A stretch of 64,000 nt of DNA from Kosakonia radicincitans DSM 16656 (GTDB lineage: Bacteria; Pseudomonadota; Gammaproteobacteria; Enterobacterales; Enterobacteriaceae): assembly GCF_000280495.2 (NCBI RefSeq), contig NZ_CP018016.1, positions 1,798,001 through 1,862,000 of the forward strand, given 5' to 3'. The notes beneath the pieces were generated by a model. It worked only from the letters and a program-made list of their open reading frames with translations, did no database searches and was not told the DNA's origin. Of this stretch, positions 49,352 through 59,211 are shown piece after piece. Each line of letters starts with the position of its first letter. Position 1 is the first letter of the stretch. Both the position numbers and the translations under genes were made by a program.

Positions 49352-49438
49352 AAAAAAATCAGCCTGCGTAAGGGAGATTACGCAGGCTAAGGAGGTGGTT
49401 CCTGGTACAGCTAGCATTTATGGGTTATGTTTTTCAGC
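49352..49438 (-). ncRNA. cyaR: CyaR small regulatory RNA
   Basis: Minus-strand sequence from 49438 (5' GCTGAAAAACATAACCC) to the T run near 49352 is nearly identical to the E. coli CyaR (RyeE) sRNA: AAATGCTAGCTGTACC, AGGAACCACCTCCTTAG and the terminator stem AGCCTGCGTAA/TTACGCAGGCT. The exposed ACCTCC anti-Shine-Dalgarno region pairs with targets such as ompX, nadE, luxS and yqaE in E. coli, with Hfq. It sits beside yegQ, as in E. coli. Endpoints are estimated from homology. Confidence 0.95.
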
Positions 49439-49445
49439 GAGATGG

Positions 49446-49488
49446 ATAATACCCATAACGACCGGGGAGGTATGTGATCCGATTCTAA
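49446..49488 (-). promoter_or_regulatory. CyaR promoter with CRP site
   Basis: On the minus strand, TATTAT at 49451-49446 makes a -10 box about 8-13 bases upstream of the sRNA start. A CRP-like site TTAGA-N6-TCACA covers 49488-49473, centred about 42 bases upstream, the class II position. This agrees with known CRP activation of cyaR. Confidence 0.75.
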
Positions 49489-49521
49489 GATTTTTCCAGC
49501 CGTAAAAATAACCCTGCTAAA

Positions 49522-50883
49522 TTACTTCGCGTGAGGATTACGCGTCGACTGTCCGGTGAAATTGCGCATCAGAAGCGCATATTCCAGCGCCATATCCTGC
49601 GGAACCGGCAACCAGACAGTATAACCATCGCCTGGTGCTACCGGCATCGCTTCGCCTTTGGCGTTTTCCATCTGCTCAAGCGTAAAGTTGACGTTGCCCT
49701 GCGGCGTCATCAGCTCCAGGCTGTCGCCGACCGAAAACTTATTTTTCACCGCGACGGCTGCCAGATTGCCTTTACGCTCGCCGGTGAATTCGCCGACAAA
49801 CTGCTGGCGCTCGGAAACTGAGTAGCCATAGTCATAGTTCTGGTAATCATCGTGCGTGTGGCGGCGCAGGAAACCTTCGGTGTAACCGCGATGCGCCAGC
49901 CCTTCCAGCGTTTCCAGCAGCGAAGTGTCGAACGGTTTACCCGCGGCGGCATCGTCGATCGCTTTGCGGTAAACCTGCGCGGTACGGGCGCAGTAGTAGA
50001 ACGATTTGGTACGGCCTTCAATTTTCAGCGAGTGCACGCCCATCTGCGTCAGGCGCTCAACGTGGGCAATTGCGCGCAGATCTTTCGAGTTCATGATGTA
50101 GGTGCCGTGCTCATCCTCGAAGGCGGTCATGTACTCGCCTGGACGCTGCGCTTCCTCAATCATAAAGACTTTATCGGTCGGCGCGCCGACGCCCAGCGTG
50201 GGTTCGATGTTCTGCACCGGAATCGGTTCGTGAACATGTACGATATTGCCGATAGCGTCTTCTTTGCCTTCCTGCACGTTATATTCCCAGCGGCAGGCGT
50301 TAGTGCAGGTGCCCTGGTTCGGATCGCGCTTGTTGATATAGCCTGAAAGCAGGCAACGGCCGGAATAAGCCATGCACAGTGCGCCGTGCACGAAGATTTC
50401 GATCTCCATTTCCGGCACCTGGCTGCGAATTTCGGCGATCTCTTCCAGCGACAGCTCGCGGGAGAGGATCACACGCGTCAGCCCCATCTGCTGCCAGAAT
50501 TTCACCGTTGCCCAGTTGACCGCGTTCGCCTGCACGGAGAGGTGAATCGGCATCTGCGGGAAGTTTTCGCGCACCATCATGATAAGCCCCGGATCGGACA
50601 TAATCAGCGCATCCGGCCCCATCTCCACCACCGGTTTCAGATCGCGGATGAACGTTTTCAGCTTGGCGTTATGCGGCGCGATATTCACCACTACGTAGAA
50701 TTTTTTGCCCTGCGCGTGGGCTTCATTGATGCCGATTTGCAGGTTTTCGTGGTTGAATTCGTTATTGCGTACTCGCAGCGAGTAGCGCGGCTGGCCAGCG
50801 TAAACGGCGTCCGCGCCGTAAGCGAAGGCGTAACGCATATTTTTCAGCGTTCCCGCCGGGGACAGGAGTTCCGGTTTAAACAT
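49522..50883 (-). CDS. trhP: tRNA hydroxylation protein P (YegQ)
   Basis: 453 aa, U32 peptidase family, matching E. coli YegQ (TrhP). It contains the Cys-rich regions AYSGRCLLSGY and GTCTNACRWEY and the U32 signature EIFVHGALCMAYSGRCLLS, placed around 160-180. With prephenate-dependent chemistry it forms 5-hydroxyuridine at wobble position 34 of some tRNAs. The GC-rich dyads in the region upstream (50914-50930 and 50943-50957) may lie in its leader. The symbol yegQ is the older name. Confidence 0.94.
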   Translation of the reverse strand: MFKPELLSPAGTLKNMRYAFAYGADAVYAGQPRYSLRVRNNEFNHENLQIGINEAHAQGKKFYVVVNIAPHNAKLKTFIRDLKPVVEMGPDALIMSDPGLIMMVRENFPQMPIHLSVQANAVNWATVKFWQQMGLTRVILSRELSLEEIAEIRSQVPEMEIEIFVHGALCMAYSGRCLLSGYINKRDPNQGTCTNACRWEYNVQEGKEDAIGNIVHVHEPIPVQNIEPTLGVGAPTDKVFMIEEAQRPGEYMTAFEDEHGTYIMNSKDLRAIAHVERLTQMGVHSLKIEGRTKSFYYCARTAQVYRKAIDDAAAGKPFDTSLLETLEGLAHRGYTEGFLRRHTHDDYQNYDYGYSVSERQQFVGEFTGERKGNLAAVAVKNKFSVGDSLELMTPQGNVNFTLEQMENAKGEAMPVAPGDGYTVWLPVPQDMALEYALLMRNFTGQSTRNPHAK

Positions 50884-50913
50884 GATTTTCTCGTTCTGAT
50901 GACAGGTCAGATC

Positions 50914-50957
50914 GCCTCACCAGGTGAGGCGGCGGGGGAGTTCCCCTAAATTTAGGG
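50914..50957. repeat. Two palindromes between the TPR gene and trhP
   Basis: GCCTCACC (50914-50921) and GGTGAGGC (50923-50930) form a perfect dyad with one unpaired base; CCCTAAATTTAGGG follows at 50944-50957. There is no T run. They lie between two genes of the same strand. Confidence 0.55.
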
Positions 50958-50999
50958 CGGGAATTGTAGCGCCGCGCGCCAGGGGAGTAAACCTGCGCG

Positions 51000-51731
51000 T
51001 TAGTTCACGCGCAGATAAGTGCCGTCGGCGCTGACGTTATGGCCGAAACCGCAGTTTTCAGCATTGTCGGTGCGGGCATCGAGCTTCAGACCATCCGGTG
51101 AAAGCGCCAGGGAGATAGTGCATTGCATGCCAAAATCTTTAATCACCACCGCGCCTTTGCCCTCTTTCAGCGTTACTTTTTCTGAGAACTCGCCTAAATT
51201 GGGGCCCGAGTACATCGCCATCAACCCAAAATAAGCGCCTTCCCAGTCCGCCTGCCAGCTATCGCCGCCCCGCGGCTTGAGAATAAAGGTTTGAAAGTTG
51301 CCTCGCCCGGCGTACTGCCAGTATTCACCGGAGGGAGAGGTGGGTTTTGGCAGCGCGTCGAGTTTGTCCTTAATCAGCGATAGGTTATAGGCCGATTTTT
51401 TATTGTCCGGATAGATAGCCAGCCAGGCCTGCGCTTTACGATATTCACCTTCGCGAATCCAGGTGAGCGCCACGTTGTTATACGCAGTCGCCAGCTTGTC
51501 TTCATCAAACTGCTGAACGTTGGCGTCGCACTGCTCCTGCCATGCCACTTGTTGTTCGAACGCTTCCCGGGCTTTGGGATAGTTTTTCGCTTTGTAAAAC
51601 AGCTCGCCCTGTTTTGCATAACCAGGGATCTTCGCGCAGTCGGCGGCCATTTCTTCGTCGGTTATTTCCGCCTGGCAACTGAACGCAGCCAACAGCAGCA
51701 TTAGTACGCCATAGTCATATTTCCTCACCAT
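51000..51731 (-). CDS. Exported TPR-containing protein of unknown function
   Basis: 243 aa. The first 21 residues form a signal peptide (...LLLAAFSCQA-E). Residues about 38-105 read as tetratricopeptide repeats (GELFYKAKNYPKAREAF, YNNVALTWIREGEYRKAQAW), and the C-terminal half is a probable beta-rich domain with Cys in GMQCTIS and ENCGFGH that may pair. It is in the same direction as trhP, which begins 116 bases on. I do not recognise an orthologue in E. coli at this place. Confidence 0.75.
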   Translation of the reverse strand: MVRKYDYGVLMLLLAAFSCQAEITDEEMAADCAKIPGYAKQGELFYKAKNYPKAREAFEQQVAWQEQCDANVQQFDEDKLATAYNNVALTWIREGEYRKAQAWLAIYPDNKKSAYNLSLIKDKLDALPKPTSPSGEYWQYAGRGNFQTFILKPRGGDSWQADWEGAYFGLMAMYSGPNLGEFSEKVTLKEGKGAVVIKDFGMQCTISLALSPDGLKLDARTDNAENCGFGHNVSADGTYLRVN

Positions 51732-51937
51732 CCTTCTCCTTTATTATTGTTTTGATACGTCTGAAGCCGCCCGCCATGATACAGAGGATTACAGCATTGT
51801 TCACGACCGGTTTATACTCGGCGCTGGGCCTTGTCAGGGCGCTGTCGGGGCGGTGTCGTGTTGCTGTCGGGTAACGATCGTGTTGCTGTCCGCGTGGTTC
51901 AGCGACACTGCAAGCCGGTTTCCTGTGGAGAAATATC

Positions 51938-52399
51938 ATGAGCAATAAAGTGAAAGCGTTCCGTCTGGCCCGCGCCTGGTCGCAGGAGCAGCTTGCAGAG
52001 ATGGCCGCGTTGAGCGTCAGAACGGTGCAGCGAATTGAAAGTGGCGATCAACCTTCGCTGGAGACGCTGAGTGCGTTAGCGGCGGTGTTTGGCGTCAGTG
52101 TCACTGAGTTATCCGGGCAGGCGGAAGCGGGGGAAGAGGCGCTGGATCAGCGCATTACTGCTGCGCGGGAAAAGCTCGATGCCGAAAGCCGCTTCTGGCG
52201 ATCGCTTATCACCGCCGTCATTGTCTGCGCGCTGCTCTATTTCCTTAATCGCAGTACCGCGCCAGAACCGCTGTGGTCACTGTGGGTGGTAGCGATTTGG
52301 GGCGGATTGCTGCTGGTGCGGGGATTGCGGCTCTTTGTCTTCGCTGAGCCGATCGCCCGCTGGCGCAAACAGCGTTTACAGCGGCTGTTGCGTAAATAA
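51938..52399 (+). CDS. XRE-type regulator with membrane tail
   Basis: 153 aa. The Xre/Cro helix-turn-helix spans about residues 6-60 (RLARAWSQEQLAEMAALSVRTVQRIESG), a coiled segment of about 35 residues follows, and the C-terminus has two hydrophobic helices (about 88-103 and 111-130). This DNA-binding plus membrane-anchored layout suggests a transcription factor held at the membrane. It is divergent from the TPR gene. Target genes unknown. Confidence 0.82.
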   Translation: MSNKVKAFRLARAWSQEQLAEMAALSVRTVQRIESGDQPSLETLSALAAVFGVSVTELSGQAEAGEEALDQRITAAREKLDAESRFWRSLITAVIVCALLYFLNRSTAPEPLWSLWVVAIWGGLLLVRGLRLFVFAEPIARWRKQRLQRLLRK

Positions 52400-52424
52400 A
52401 ACACCGTCGGGCGTGAAGCCCGAC
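52395..52424 (-). terminator. Terminator after baeR
   Basis: GTCGGGC (52406-52412) and GCCCGAC (52418-52424) form a stem. On the minus strand GGTGTTTTATTT follows. It ends the mdtABCD-baeSR operon. Confidence 0.7.
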
Positions 52425-52428
52425 AGCG

Positions 52429-53151
52429 TTACGCCAGTTTGCAGGCGTCGGCTTCCCAGCGGTAGCCGACGCCATAAACTGCGCGGATAAAGGATTGTTC
52501 CTCATCCAGCGCTTCCAGTTTACGGCGCAGGTTTTTGATATGGCTATCGATAGTGCGGTCGGTCACCACGCGGTAGTCATCATAAAGATGGTTGAGCAGT
52601 TGTTCGCGGGAGAAGACCTTACCCGGCTCGCTGGAGAGGGTTTTCAGCAGGCGGAACTCAGCCGGGGTGAGATCCAGCAGTTTGTTGTGCCAGCTTGCCT
52701 GGAAACGCCCTTCATCAACAATCAGCGGGCTTTCCGCATCCAGCGCCTGCAATTCGCGTTGCGGCTTGCAGCGGCGCAGAATGGTTTTGACTCGCGCCAC
52801 CACTTCGCGCGGGCTGTAGGGTTTGCAGATGTAGTCGTCGGCGCCAATTTCCAGCCCCAGCAGACGATCGATCTCCTCAATTTTTGCCGTCACCATAATC
52901 ACCGGCACATTGGAGAAGCGACGGATCTCCCGGCACAGGGTCAGACCATCGGTGCCGGGCAGCATCAGATCGAGCAGGATCAAATCCGGCGGCGTCTGGC
53001 GGACATATCCCAGCACCTGATCGCCGTGGTTAATCAGCGTCGGCGCGTAGCTGGCCGCCCGCAGATAATCGATCAGCAACTGTCCCAGCTTCGGCTCATC
53101 TTCCACGATCAGAATACGCGGCGTGTTTTCATCAATGGGTAGCTCAGTCAT
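52429..53151 (-). CDS. baeR: Envelope-stress response regulator BaeR
   Basis: 240 aa, the length of E. coli BaeR. OmpR-type: receiver with acidic LIVEDEPK, phosphoacceptor D in [10 protein letters not shown] (around 61), K in ICKPY, and a C-terminal winged helix (ending [10 protein letters not shown]). Phosphorylated by BaeS; activates mdtABCD and spy in E. coli. It overlaps baeS by 4 bases. Last gene of the operon. Confidence 0.96.
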   Translation of the reverse strand: MTELPIDENTPRILIVEDEPKLGQLLIDYLRAASYAPTLINHGDQVLGYVRQTPPDLILLDLMLPGTDGLTLCREIRRFSNVPVIMVTAKIEEIDRLLGLEIGADDYICKPYSPREVVARVKTILRRCKPQRELQALDAESPLIVDEGRFQASWHNKLLDLTPAEFRLLKTLSSEPGKVFSREQLLNHLYDDYRVVTDRTIDSHIKNLRRKLEALDEEQSFIRAVYGVGYRWEADACKLA

Positions 53152-54725
53152 ACTTCTCTCGATTGTTCGCCTTCAAGCGGTAATTCAACTGTAATGGTAA
53201 CCCCGCCAAATGGCGAGTGCCCGGCGTGGATAGCGCCACCGTGGGCCTCCACAATATTCAAACAGATTGCCAGCCCCAGGCCGGAGCCGCCGCTGGCGCG
53301 GTTGCGCGATCCTTCCGTGCGGTAGAAACGCTCAAACAGGCGCGTAAGCTGCTCGTCGGTAACGCCCGGCGCGCTGTCGGCAAAGCGCAGGATCAGTTTG
53401 CCGTCGCGGGTGGTGGACTGAATTTGCGTTTGTCCGCCGCCATCCGTATAGCGCAGGCTGTTTTCCAGCAGATTATTAAACAGCTGCATCAGGCGATCGG
53501 GATCGCCAAATACTCTGCCACTGGTGGACTGCAAATCCAGCGACAAGTTCAGGTTTCGGCTGATAAAACGTTCATGAAACGCGCCAGCCGCAATCTCCAG
53601 CAACGTCACCACATCCACCGGCGTGCGCTGGTAGGCCAGCGCGCCCTCGTCGGACATCGACAACTGATGTAAATCGTTCACCAGCTTGGTGAGCGTGCCG
53701 ACCTCTGCCTGTAGCGACAGTACCGACTCCGGCGTAAATTTGCGTACGCCGTCCTGAATCGCCTCCAGCTCGCCGCGCAGTACCGCCAGCGGCGTGCGCA
53801 GTTCGTGGGAGATATCAGCCATAAAATCGCGACGCATTTGCTGGTTTTTCTCCAGCGTACTGGCCAGCAGGTTAAAGTCGCGTGCCAGCCTGCCCAGTTC
53901 ATCCTGGCTGTCCGTCGTGACGCGCGTCGAGAAATCCCCGGAGGCCAGTTTGTGCGTCCCCTCGACCAGCCGTTTCACCGGTGCCAGCAGGCCGCGCGCC
54001 AGCGGGAAGGTGGCCAGCGCCGCCAGCAGCGTAGCAAGGCAGACAATCAACCAACTGGTACGGCGCTGTTGACGGTCAAAATTGATGTCGGTATTGCGCG
54101 TTAACCGTTCAACCGGGGAGGCAATCACCCAGCCCACCGTTTTCTGGTTCACTACAATCGCCCGGCGGTTGCCTTCGTCCGGCACCGTGCCGCGCGGGCC
54201 GACCAGCACATTGTTGTTCTGATCGACAACCCAGAACACCGTGCGCCAGCCGCGCGGTGGCGGCGGACCAGGTGGGCCAGGAGGTGGATCATCGTTTTCC
54301 ATCCCGCGATCGGATTCGGCGTTATTGTCTGGCCCCATGCCCCGAGCCGCTCCCTGGTTGTCCGCTGCCATTCCACGATCTGCGCTACCATTGTTGCTCA
54401 TTGCGCGATCCCGCTGCATGCCGCGTTCCGGCATACCAGCGTGATCATCTTCATGGTCGTTATCGCGTTCGAAAGATCGCAGGATCTGGAAAATCATCCG
54501 GTCGTTATTGCGCAGAAATTGCCAGTCGCCGTGCTGGGCGTACTGCTCGGCCAGCGTGTCGCTCAACAGTTGCAGGCGCTGCTCGTTGCCGCGCTTAATA
54601 TAGTCGATAAACCCGCGCTCAAAGCTGATTCGCACCGCCCAGTGCATGATGATCAGCAGTACGATGCAGGTGGTCAAAATGGCCAGAAAAAGTTTGGCCG
54701 TAATACCCGGCCGCCAGAATTTCAT
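53148..54725 (-). CDS. baeS: Envelope-stress sensor kinase BaeS with a long low-complexity periplasmic insert
   Basis: 525 aa, longer than E. coli BaeS (467 aa). TM1 is about 12-32, a periplasmic domain spans about 33-220, TM2 is about 222-245, then HAMP, H-box with phosphoacceptor H307 in SHELRTPLA, and HATPase (GLGLAIC). Most of the extra length lies in residues 88-158, rich in Asp, Asn, Gly and Met (repeated RGM) and ending in a proline run ([14 protein letters not shown]). E. coli has only about a dozen residues there. It overlaps mdtD and baeR by 4 bases each. Confidence 0.95.
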   Translation of the reverse strand: MKFWRPGITAKLFLAILTTCIVLLIIMHWAVRISFERGFIDYIKRGNEQRLQLLSDTLAEQYAQHGDWQFLRNNDRMIFQILRSFERDNDHEDDHAGMPERGMQRDRAMSNNGSADRGMAADNQGAARGMGPDNNAESDRGMENDDPPPGPPGPPPPRGWRTVFWVVDQNNNVLVGPRGTVPDEGNRRAIVVNQKTVGWVIASPVERLTRNTDINFDRQQRRTSWLIVCLATLLAALATFPLARGLLAPVKRLVEGTHKLASGDFSTRVTTDSQDELGRLARDFNLLASTLEKNQQMRRDFMADISHELRTPLAVLRGELEAIQDGVRKFTPESVLSLQAEVGTLTKLVNDLHQLSMSDEGALAYQRTPVDVVTLLEIAAGAFHERFISRNLNLSLDLQSTSGRVFGDPDRLMQLFNNLLENSLRYTDGGGQTQIQSTTRDGKLILRFADSAPGVTDEQLTRLFERFYRTEGSRNRASGGSGLGLAICLNIVEAHGGAIHAGHSPFGGVTITVELPLEGEQSREV

Positions 54726-56137
54726 GATTCTCTCCTGTTGCGACGGGCAATCACGACGTTCTGGCTGGCGTCATGCGGGACGCGGGCGAAGATCAACGCC
54801 GGTAATGAAATAATCACCGCCATACTGAGATAAGCGTAAAGGAAAACATGGTGCGCCACGCCGCTATCTGCTGAAAGATGTTGCTGGCCGAACAGGCCAA
54901 GCAGCAAACCGGCGACGGTAACGCCGATACTCATCGACAACTGCATGATCATCGACAGCAGGCTGTTGCCTCCGCTGGCCAGTTCATCGGGCAGATCTTT
55001 CAGCGTCAGGGTGTTCATTGAAGAGAAGCGCATCGAGTTAATCATTCCCTGACAGAACAGCACCACCGGCAGCAGATAGTACCAGCCGAGCAGGGCGGTG
55101 GTCATAAACAGCAGGCTTACCAGCGCCAGGCCAAGGGTGGAACAGACCAGCGCGCGGCGATAACCAAAACGGTTAACCAGCTGCACGACAATCCGCTTCA
55201 TGCCCATACTGCCCAGCACCATCGGGATCATCATCAGCCCGGCGTGGAACGGTGAAAAGCCAAGGCCAATCTGCAAAAACACCGGCGTCATAAACGGAAG
55301 CATGCCACTGCCGATACGCCCGGCGAAGCTCCCGGCCAGCCCCAATGAAAACGAAGGCGTGCGGAACAGCCGCAGGTTGAACAACGCGCTGTCGTTGCCT
55401 CTGGCGTGCAGCAGATAAAATAGCGTCGCCGCTGCGCCCACCGTCACCAGCGCGCCAAGCTGGACGGTCGAAAGCCCCAGCCCGCGGCTACCGTCGAGCG
55501 CCAGCGTCAGCGTCGCCATACCGCAGGCCAGCAACGCAAAACCCGCCATGTCAAAACGACGGGTTTGCAGTTTATAGTTCGGCATCAGGCTCAGTGTGGC
55601 GATCGCGCCGATAATGCCGACCGGCAGGTTAATCAGGAAGATCCAGTGCCACGACGCATATTCCACCAGAACCCCGCCGAGCGCCGGGCCGAGCAGCGGG
55701 CCGATTTGCCCCGGCAGAGTGACGAAGGTCATCGCCGCCATATATTGGTCACGCGGGACAATTTTCATCACCGTCAGCCTGCCTACCGGCACCATCATTG
55801 CCCCGCCGACACCCTGTAAAACCCGCGCCATCACCAGTTGGTCAAGGGTTGAGGCCTGCGCGCAAAATAGCGAACCGGTGGTGAACAGCACAATGGCGAT
55901 GAAAAAGATATTGCGCACGCCGACCCGATCCGCCAGCCAGCCGCTGGCTGGCAGCATCACCGCCACGGTCAATACATAGGAGACCACCACCATGTGCATA
56001 TGCAGCGGGCTCTCCCCCAGGCTTCGCGCCATCGAGGGGAGGGCGGTATTCACAATAGTGGTATCCAGCGACTGCATAAAAAAGCCAAAGGCGACAATCC
56101 ATAGTTGCCAGCGGATGTTTTTGGGGAGTTCATTCAT
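54722..56137 (-). CDS. mdtD: MFS transporter MdtD
   Basis: 471 aa, the length of E. coli MdtD. Fourteen-helix DHA2-type major facilitator; motif A region [13 protein letters not shown] around 60-72. It is part of the mdtABCD-baeSR operon but is not needed for the MdtABC resistance phenotype in E. coli. A role in iron-citrate efflux has been proposed for the Salmonella protein, from memory. It overlaps mdtC by 4 bases. Confidence 0.93.
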   Translation of the reverse strand: MNELPKNIRWQLWIVAFGFFMQSLDTTIVNTALPSMARSLGESPLHMHMVVVSYVLTVAVMLPASGWLADRVGVRNIFFIAIVLFTTGSLFCAQASTLDQLVMARVLQGVGGAMMVPVGRLTVMKIVPRDQYMAAMTFVTLPGQIGPLLGPALGGVLVEYASWHWIFLINLPVGIIGAIATLSLMPNYKLQTRRFDMAGFALLACGMATLTLALDGSRGLGLSTVQLGALVTVGAAATLFYLLHARGNDSALFNLRLFRTPSFSLGLAGSFAGRIGSGMLPFMTPVFLQIGLGFSPFHAGLMMIPMVLGSMGMKRIVVQLVNRFGYRRALVCSTLGLALVSLLFMTTALLGWYYLLPVVLFCQGMINSMRFSSMNTLTLKDLPDELASGGNSLLSMIMQLSMSIGVTVAGLLLGLFGQQHLSADSGVAHHVFLYAYLSMAVIISLPALIFARVPHDASQNVVIARRNRRES

Positions 56138-59100
56138 TCACTAACAGGCTCTCTCTCTTTCTGGCTAAAACGCATACGCAGGCGGTCAAAGAAGAGATAG
56201 ACCACCGGCGTTGTATACAGGGTAAGAAGCTGGCTCATCACCAGGCCGCCGACGATAGTGATCCCCAGCGGCTGGCGCAGTTCGGAGCCATCGCCGCCGG
56301 AAATGACCAGCGGCAGCGCGCCAAACAGCGCCGCCAGGGTGGTCATCATGATCGGACGAAAACGCAGCAAACAGGCCTGGAAGATGGCCTCTTCTGCGCT
56401 CAGGCTGCCCTTGCGCTGGGCTTCTAGGGCGAAGTCGACCATCATTATGGCATTCTTCTTCACTATCCCGATCAGCAACATGATGCCAATCAGTGCGATC
56501 AGGCTAAAGGGCGCGCCAAACAGTTCCAGCGCCAGCAGTGCGCCGACGCCCGCCGAGGGCAGCGTGGAGAGAATGGTCAGCGGGTGGACGTAGCTCTCGT
56601 AGAGGATCCCCAGCACGATATAGACCGTGGCAATCGCTGCCAGGATCAGGATCACCTGTGAATTCATCGTCTCCTGGAATACTTGTGCTGTACCGGCGAA
56701 GCTGCCGCGCACGCTCGAAGGGACGCCAAGTTGCGTCATCGCACGATCGATGGCGTCGCTGGCTTCCGACAGCGACGTGCCTGTCGGCAGGTTAAAGGCG
56801 ATGGTCGACGCCGCCGACAGCCCCTGATGGTTCACCGACAGCGGCGCATTCGCCGGTTGCCAGTGGGCAAAGTAAGAGAGCGGAATCGACTGGCCTTCGC
56901 TGTTGATCACATACATCTTGTCCAGCGCGCTCACGTCCTGGGTATAGCGGGGATCAACTTCCATCACCACTTTGTACTGGTTAAGCGGTTGATAAATAGT
57001 GGAGATCTGCCGCTGACCAAAGGCGTTATTCAGCAGGCTGTTGGCCGCTTCAACACTGATGCCCAGCCGCGACATCGTTTCGCGATCGTAAACCAGGTTC
57101 ATCTCCGCGCCGTTGTCCTGCTGGTCTGAGTTGACGTCCGCCAGTTGCGGCAGCGCCGCCAGCGCTTTACGGATCTTCGGCTCCCATTCGCGCAGGGCGC
57201 TGAGATCGTCCGACAGCAGGGCGAACTGGTAGCTGGCATTGGCCTGCCGCCCGCCGACGCGAATATCCTGTACGGCCATCAAAAACAGGCTTGCACCAGG
57301 CTCTTTCGCCAGTTTAACGCGTAACCGGTCAATCACCTGCTGCGCCGTTTCATTACGAATATGTCGGGATTTGAGGGTGATAAACATCATGCCGCTGTTC
57401 ACGCGCGAGCCGCCGGTAAAACCGGTGACATTATCCACCGCCGGGTCGTCACGGATGATTTTCATAAAATCCTGCAACTTACCGCGCATCGCCTGGAAGG
57501 AGATGCTCTGATCCGCCTGAATGCCGCCCATCAGCACGCCGGTGTCCTGCTCCGGGAAGAAGGTTTTCGGAATGGAGATATAGAGCCAGACATTCAATGC
57601 GATGGTGCCAAGCAGCACCAGACCCACCAGCCGGGCGTGATTCAGCACCCATTTCAACGAACGGGCGTACTGCTGCTGGAGCGCAATCAGCAAACGGCCA
57701 ACGCCTCTTTCCCGCGTGCGTTCGCGCGGTTTATGGCGCTTCAGCAGCCAGCCGCACATCATCGGCGTCAGCGTCAGTGAAATGACCAGCGAGATGCCAA
57801 TCGCCACCGACAACGTGACGGCAAACTCGCGCAATAGCCTGCCCGGCAGGCCGGCCATCAGCAGCAGCGGCAGGAACACCGCTACCAGCGACAGGCTCAT
57901 CGACAGCACGGTAAAACCGACTTCCCGCGTCCCCTGCAATGCCGCCTGTAACGGTTTTACGCCCGCTTCAAGATGGCGGGAGATGTTTTCCAGCACCACA
58001 ATGGCATCGTCAACGACAAAGCCGGTGGCGATGGTCAGCGCCATCAGCGACAGGTTATTCAGGCTGAAACCGCACAGGTACATAGCGGCAAAGGTGCCAA
58101 TCAGCGAAACCGGTACGGCGACAGCCGGAATAAGCGTCGCGCGGCCGGAACGCAAAAACAGGAACACCACCAGGATCACCAGCGCCACCGAGATCACCAG
58201 TGTCTGCTCCACTTCCGCCAGCGAGGCGCGAATGGTTGGCGAACGATCCTGGGCGATTTGCAGATCGATAGCGGCAGGAATGGTTTTCTGTAATTCCGGC
58301 AGGCGGGCGCGGATGCTGTCCACCGTCTGAATAATATTGGCTTCCGGTAGTTTGCGGATCATCAGCAAAATCGCCGGCTTTGCGTTGGTCATCCCGGCGT
58401 TGCGCACATCCTGCACCGAGTCGCTGACCGTGGCGACATCGCTTAAACGTACTGCCGCGCCGTTGTTGTAATGAATGATCAACGGCTGGTATTCGGCCGC
58501 CGTTTTCAGCTCATCATTCGTTTGTATTTGCCAGCGTTGAGCTCCGTCATCCACAGCGCCCTGCGGACGACGGACGTTGGCGCTGCTGATGGCGGTACGC
58601 ACGGCATCGAGTGACACGCCCTGATTAAACAGCGCCTGCGGATTGAGATCGACGCGCACCGCGGGCAGCGAACTTCCGCCGACATCCACATCGCCGACGC
58701 CGTCGATCTGTGAGATGGTTTGTGCCAGCTGCGTCGAGGCAAAATCGTATAACTGGCCCTGCGAATAGGTATCCGAGGTCAGCGTCAGGATCATGATCGG
58801 CGCGTCCGACGGGTTCGCTTTGCGGTAGGTCGGACGGCTCGGCATACCGCTTGGCAGCAGGCTTTGCGCCGCGTTGATCGCCGCCTGCACATCGCGCGCG
58901 GCACCGTTGATATTGCGGTCAAAATTAAACTCTAAAATGATGCGCGTACTGCCCAGCGAGCTGGAAGAGGTCATCTCGCTGACCCCGGCAATCCGCCCCA
59001 GCGAGCGTTCCAGCGGCGTAGCGACCGACGACGCCATCGTCTCCGGCGAGGCGCCAGGTAGCGAGGCGCTGACCATGATCACCGGAAAATCGACCTGCGG

Positions 59101-59211
59101 CAGCGGGGCCACCGGCAACAGCCGGAAGCCGAGGATGCCGCACAGCGTTATCGCCAGCGAAATCAAAATCGTCGCCACCGGGCGGTAAATGAAGAGGGCG
59201 AAAAACTTCAC
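56134..59211 (-). CDS. mdtC: RND efflux pump inner-membrane subunit MdtC
   Basis: 1025 aa, the length of E. coli MdtC. Twelve-helix RND antiporter with two large periplasmic loops; the proton-relay region is [18 protein letters not shown] in TM4. It forms a heterotrimer with MdtB and uses MdtA and TolC to export bile salts, novobiocin and other compounds. It directly follows mdtB with no gap. Confidence 0.96.
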   Translation of the reverse strand: MKFFALFIYRPVATILISLAITLCGILGFRLLPVAPLPQVDFPVIMVSASLPGASPETMASSVATPLERSLGRIAGVSEMTSSSSLGSTRIILEFNFDRNINGAARDVQAAINAAQSLLPSGMPSRPTYRKANPSDAPIMILTLTSDTYSQGQLYDFASTQLAQTISQIDGVGDVDVGGSSLPAVRVDLNPQALFNQGVSLDAVRTAISSANVRRPQGAVDDGAQRWQIQTNDELKTAAEYQPLIIHYNNGAAVRLSDVATVSDSVQDVRNAGMTNAKPAILLMIRKLPEANIIQTVDSIRARLPELQKTIPAAIDLQIAQDRSPTIRASLAEVEQTLVISVALVILVVFLFLRSGRATLIPAVAVPVSLIGTFAAMYLCGFSLNNLSLMALTIATGFVVDDAIVVLENISRHLEAGVKPLQAALQGTREVGFTVLSMSLSLVAVFLPLLLMAGLPGRLLREFAVTLSVAIGISLVISLTLTPMMCGWLLKRHKPRERTRERGVGRLLIALQQQYARSLKWVLNHARLVGLVLLGTIALNVWLYISIPKTFFPEQDTGVLMGGIQADQSISFQAMRGKLQDFMKIIRDDPAVDNVTGFTGGSRVNSGMMFITLKSRHIRNETAQQVIDRLRVKLAKEPGASLFLMAVQDIRVGGRQANASYQFALLSDDLSALREWEPKIRKALAALPQLADVNSDQQDNGAEMNLVYDRETMSRLGISVEAANSLLNNAFGQRQISTIYQPLNQYKVVMEVDPRYTQDVSALDKMYVINSEGQSIPLSYFAHWQPANAPLSVNHQGLSAASTIAFNLPTGTSLSEASDAIDRAMTQLGVPSSVRGSFAGTAQVFQETMNSQVILILAAIATVYIVLGILYESYVHPLTILSTLPSAGVGALLALELFGAPFSLIALIGIMLLIGIVKKNAIMMVDFALEAQRKGSLSAEEAIFQACLLRFRPIMMTTLAALFGALPLVISGGDGSELRQPLGITIVGGLVMSQLLTLYTTPVVYLFFDRLRMRFSQKEREPVSE

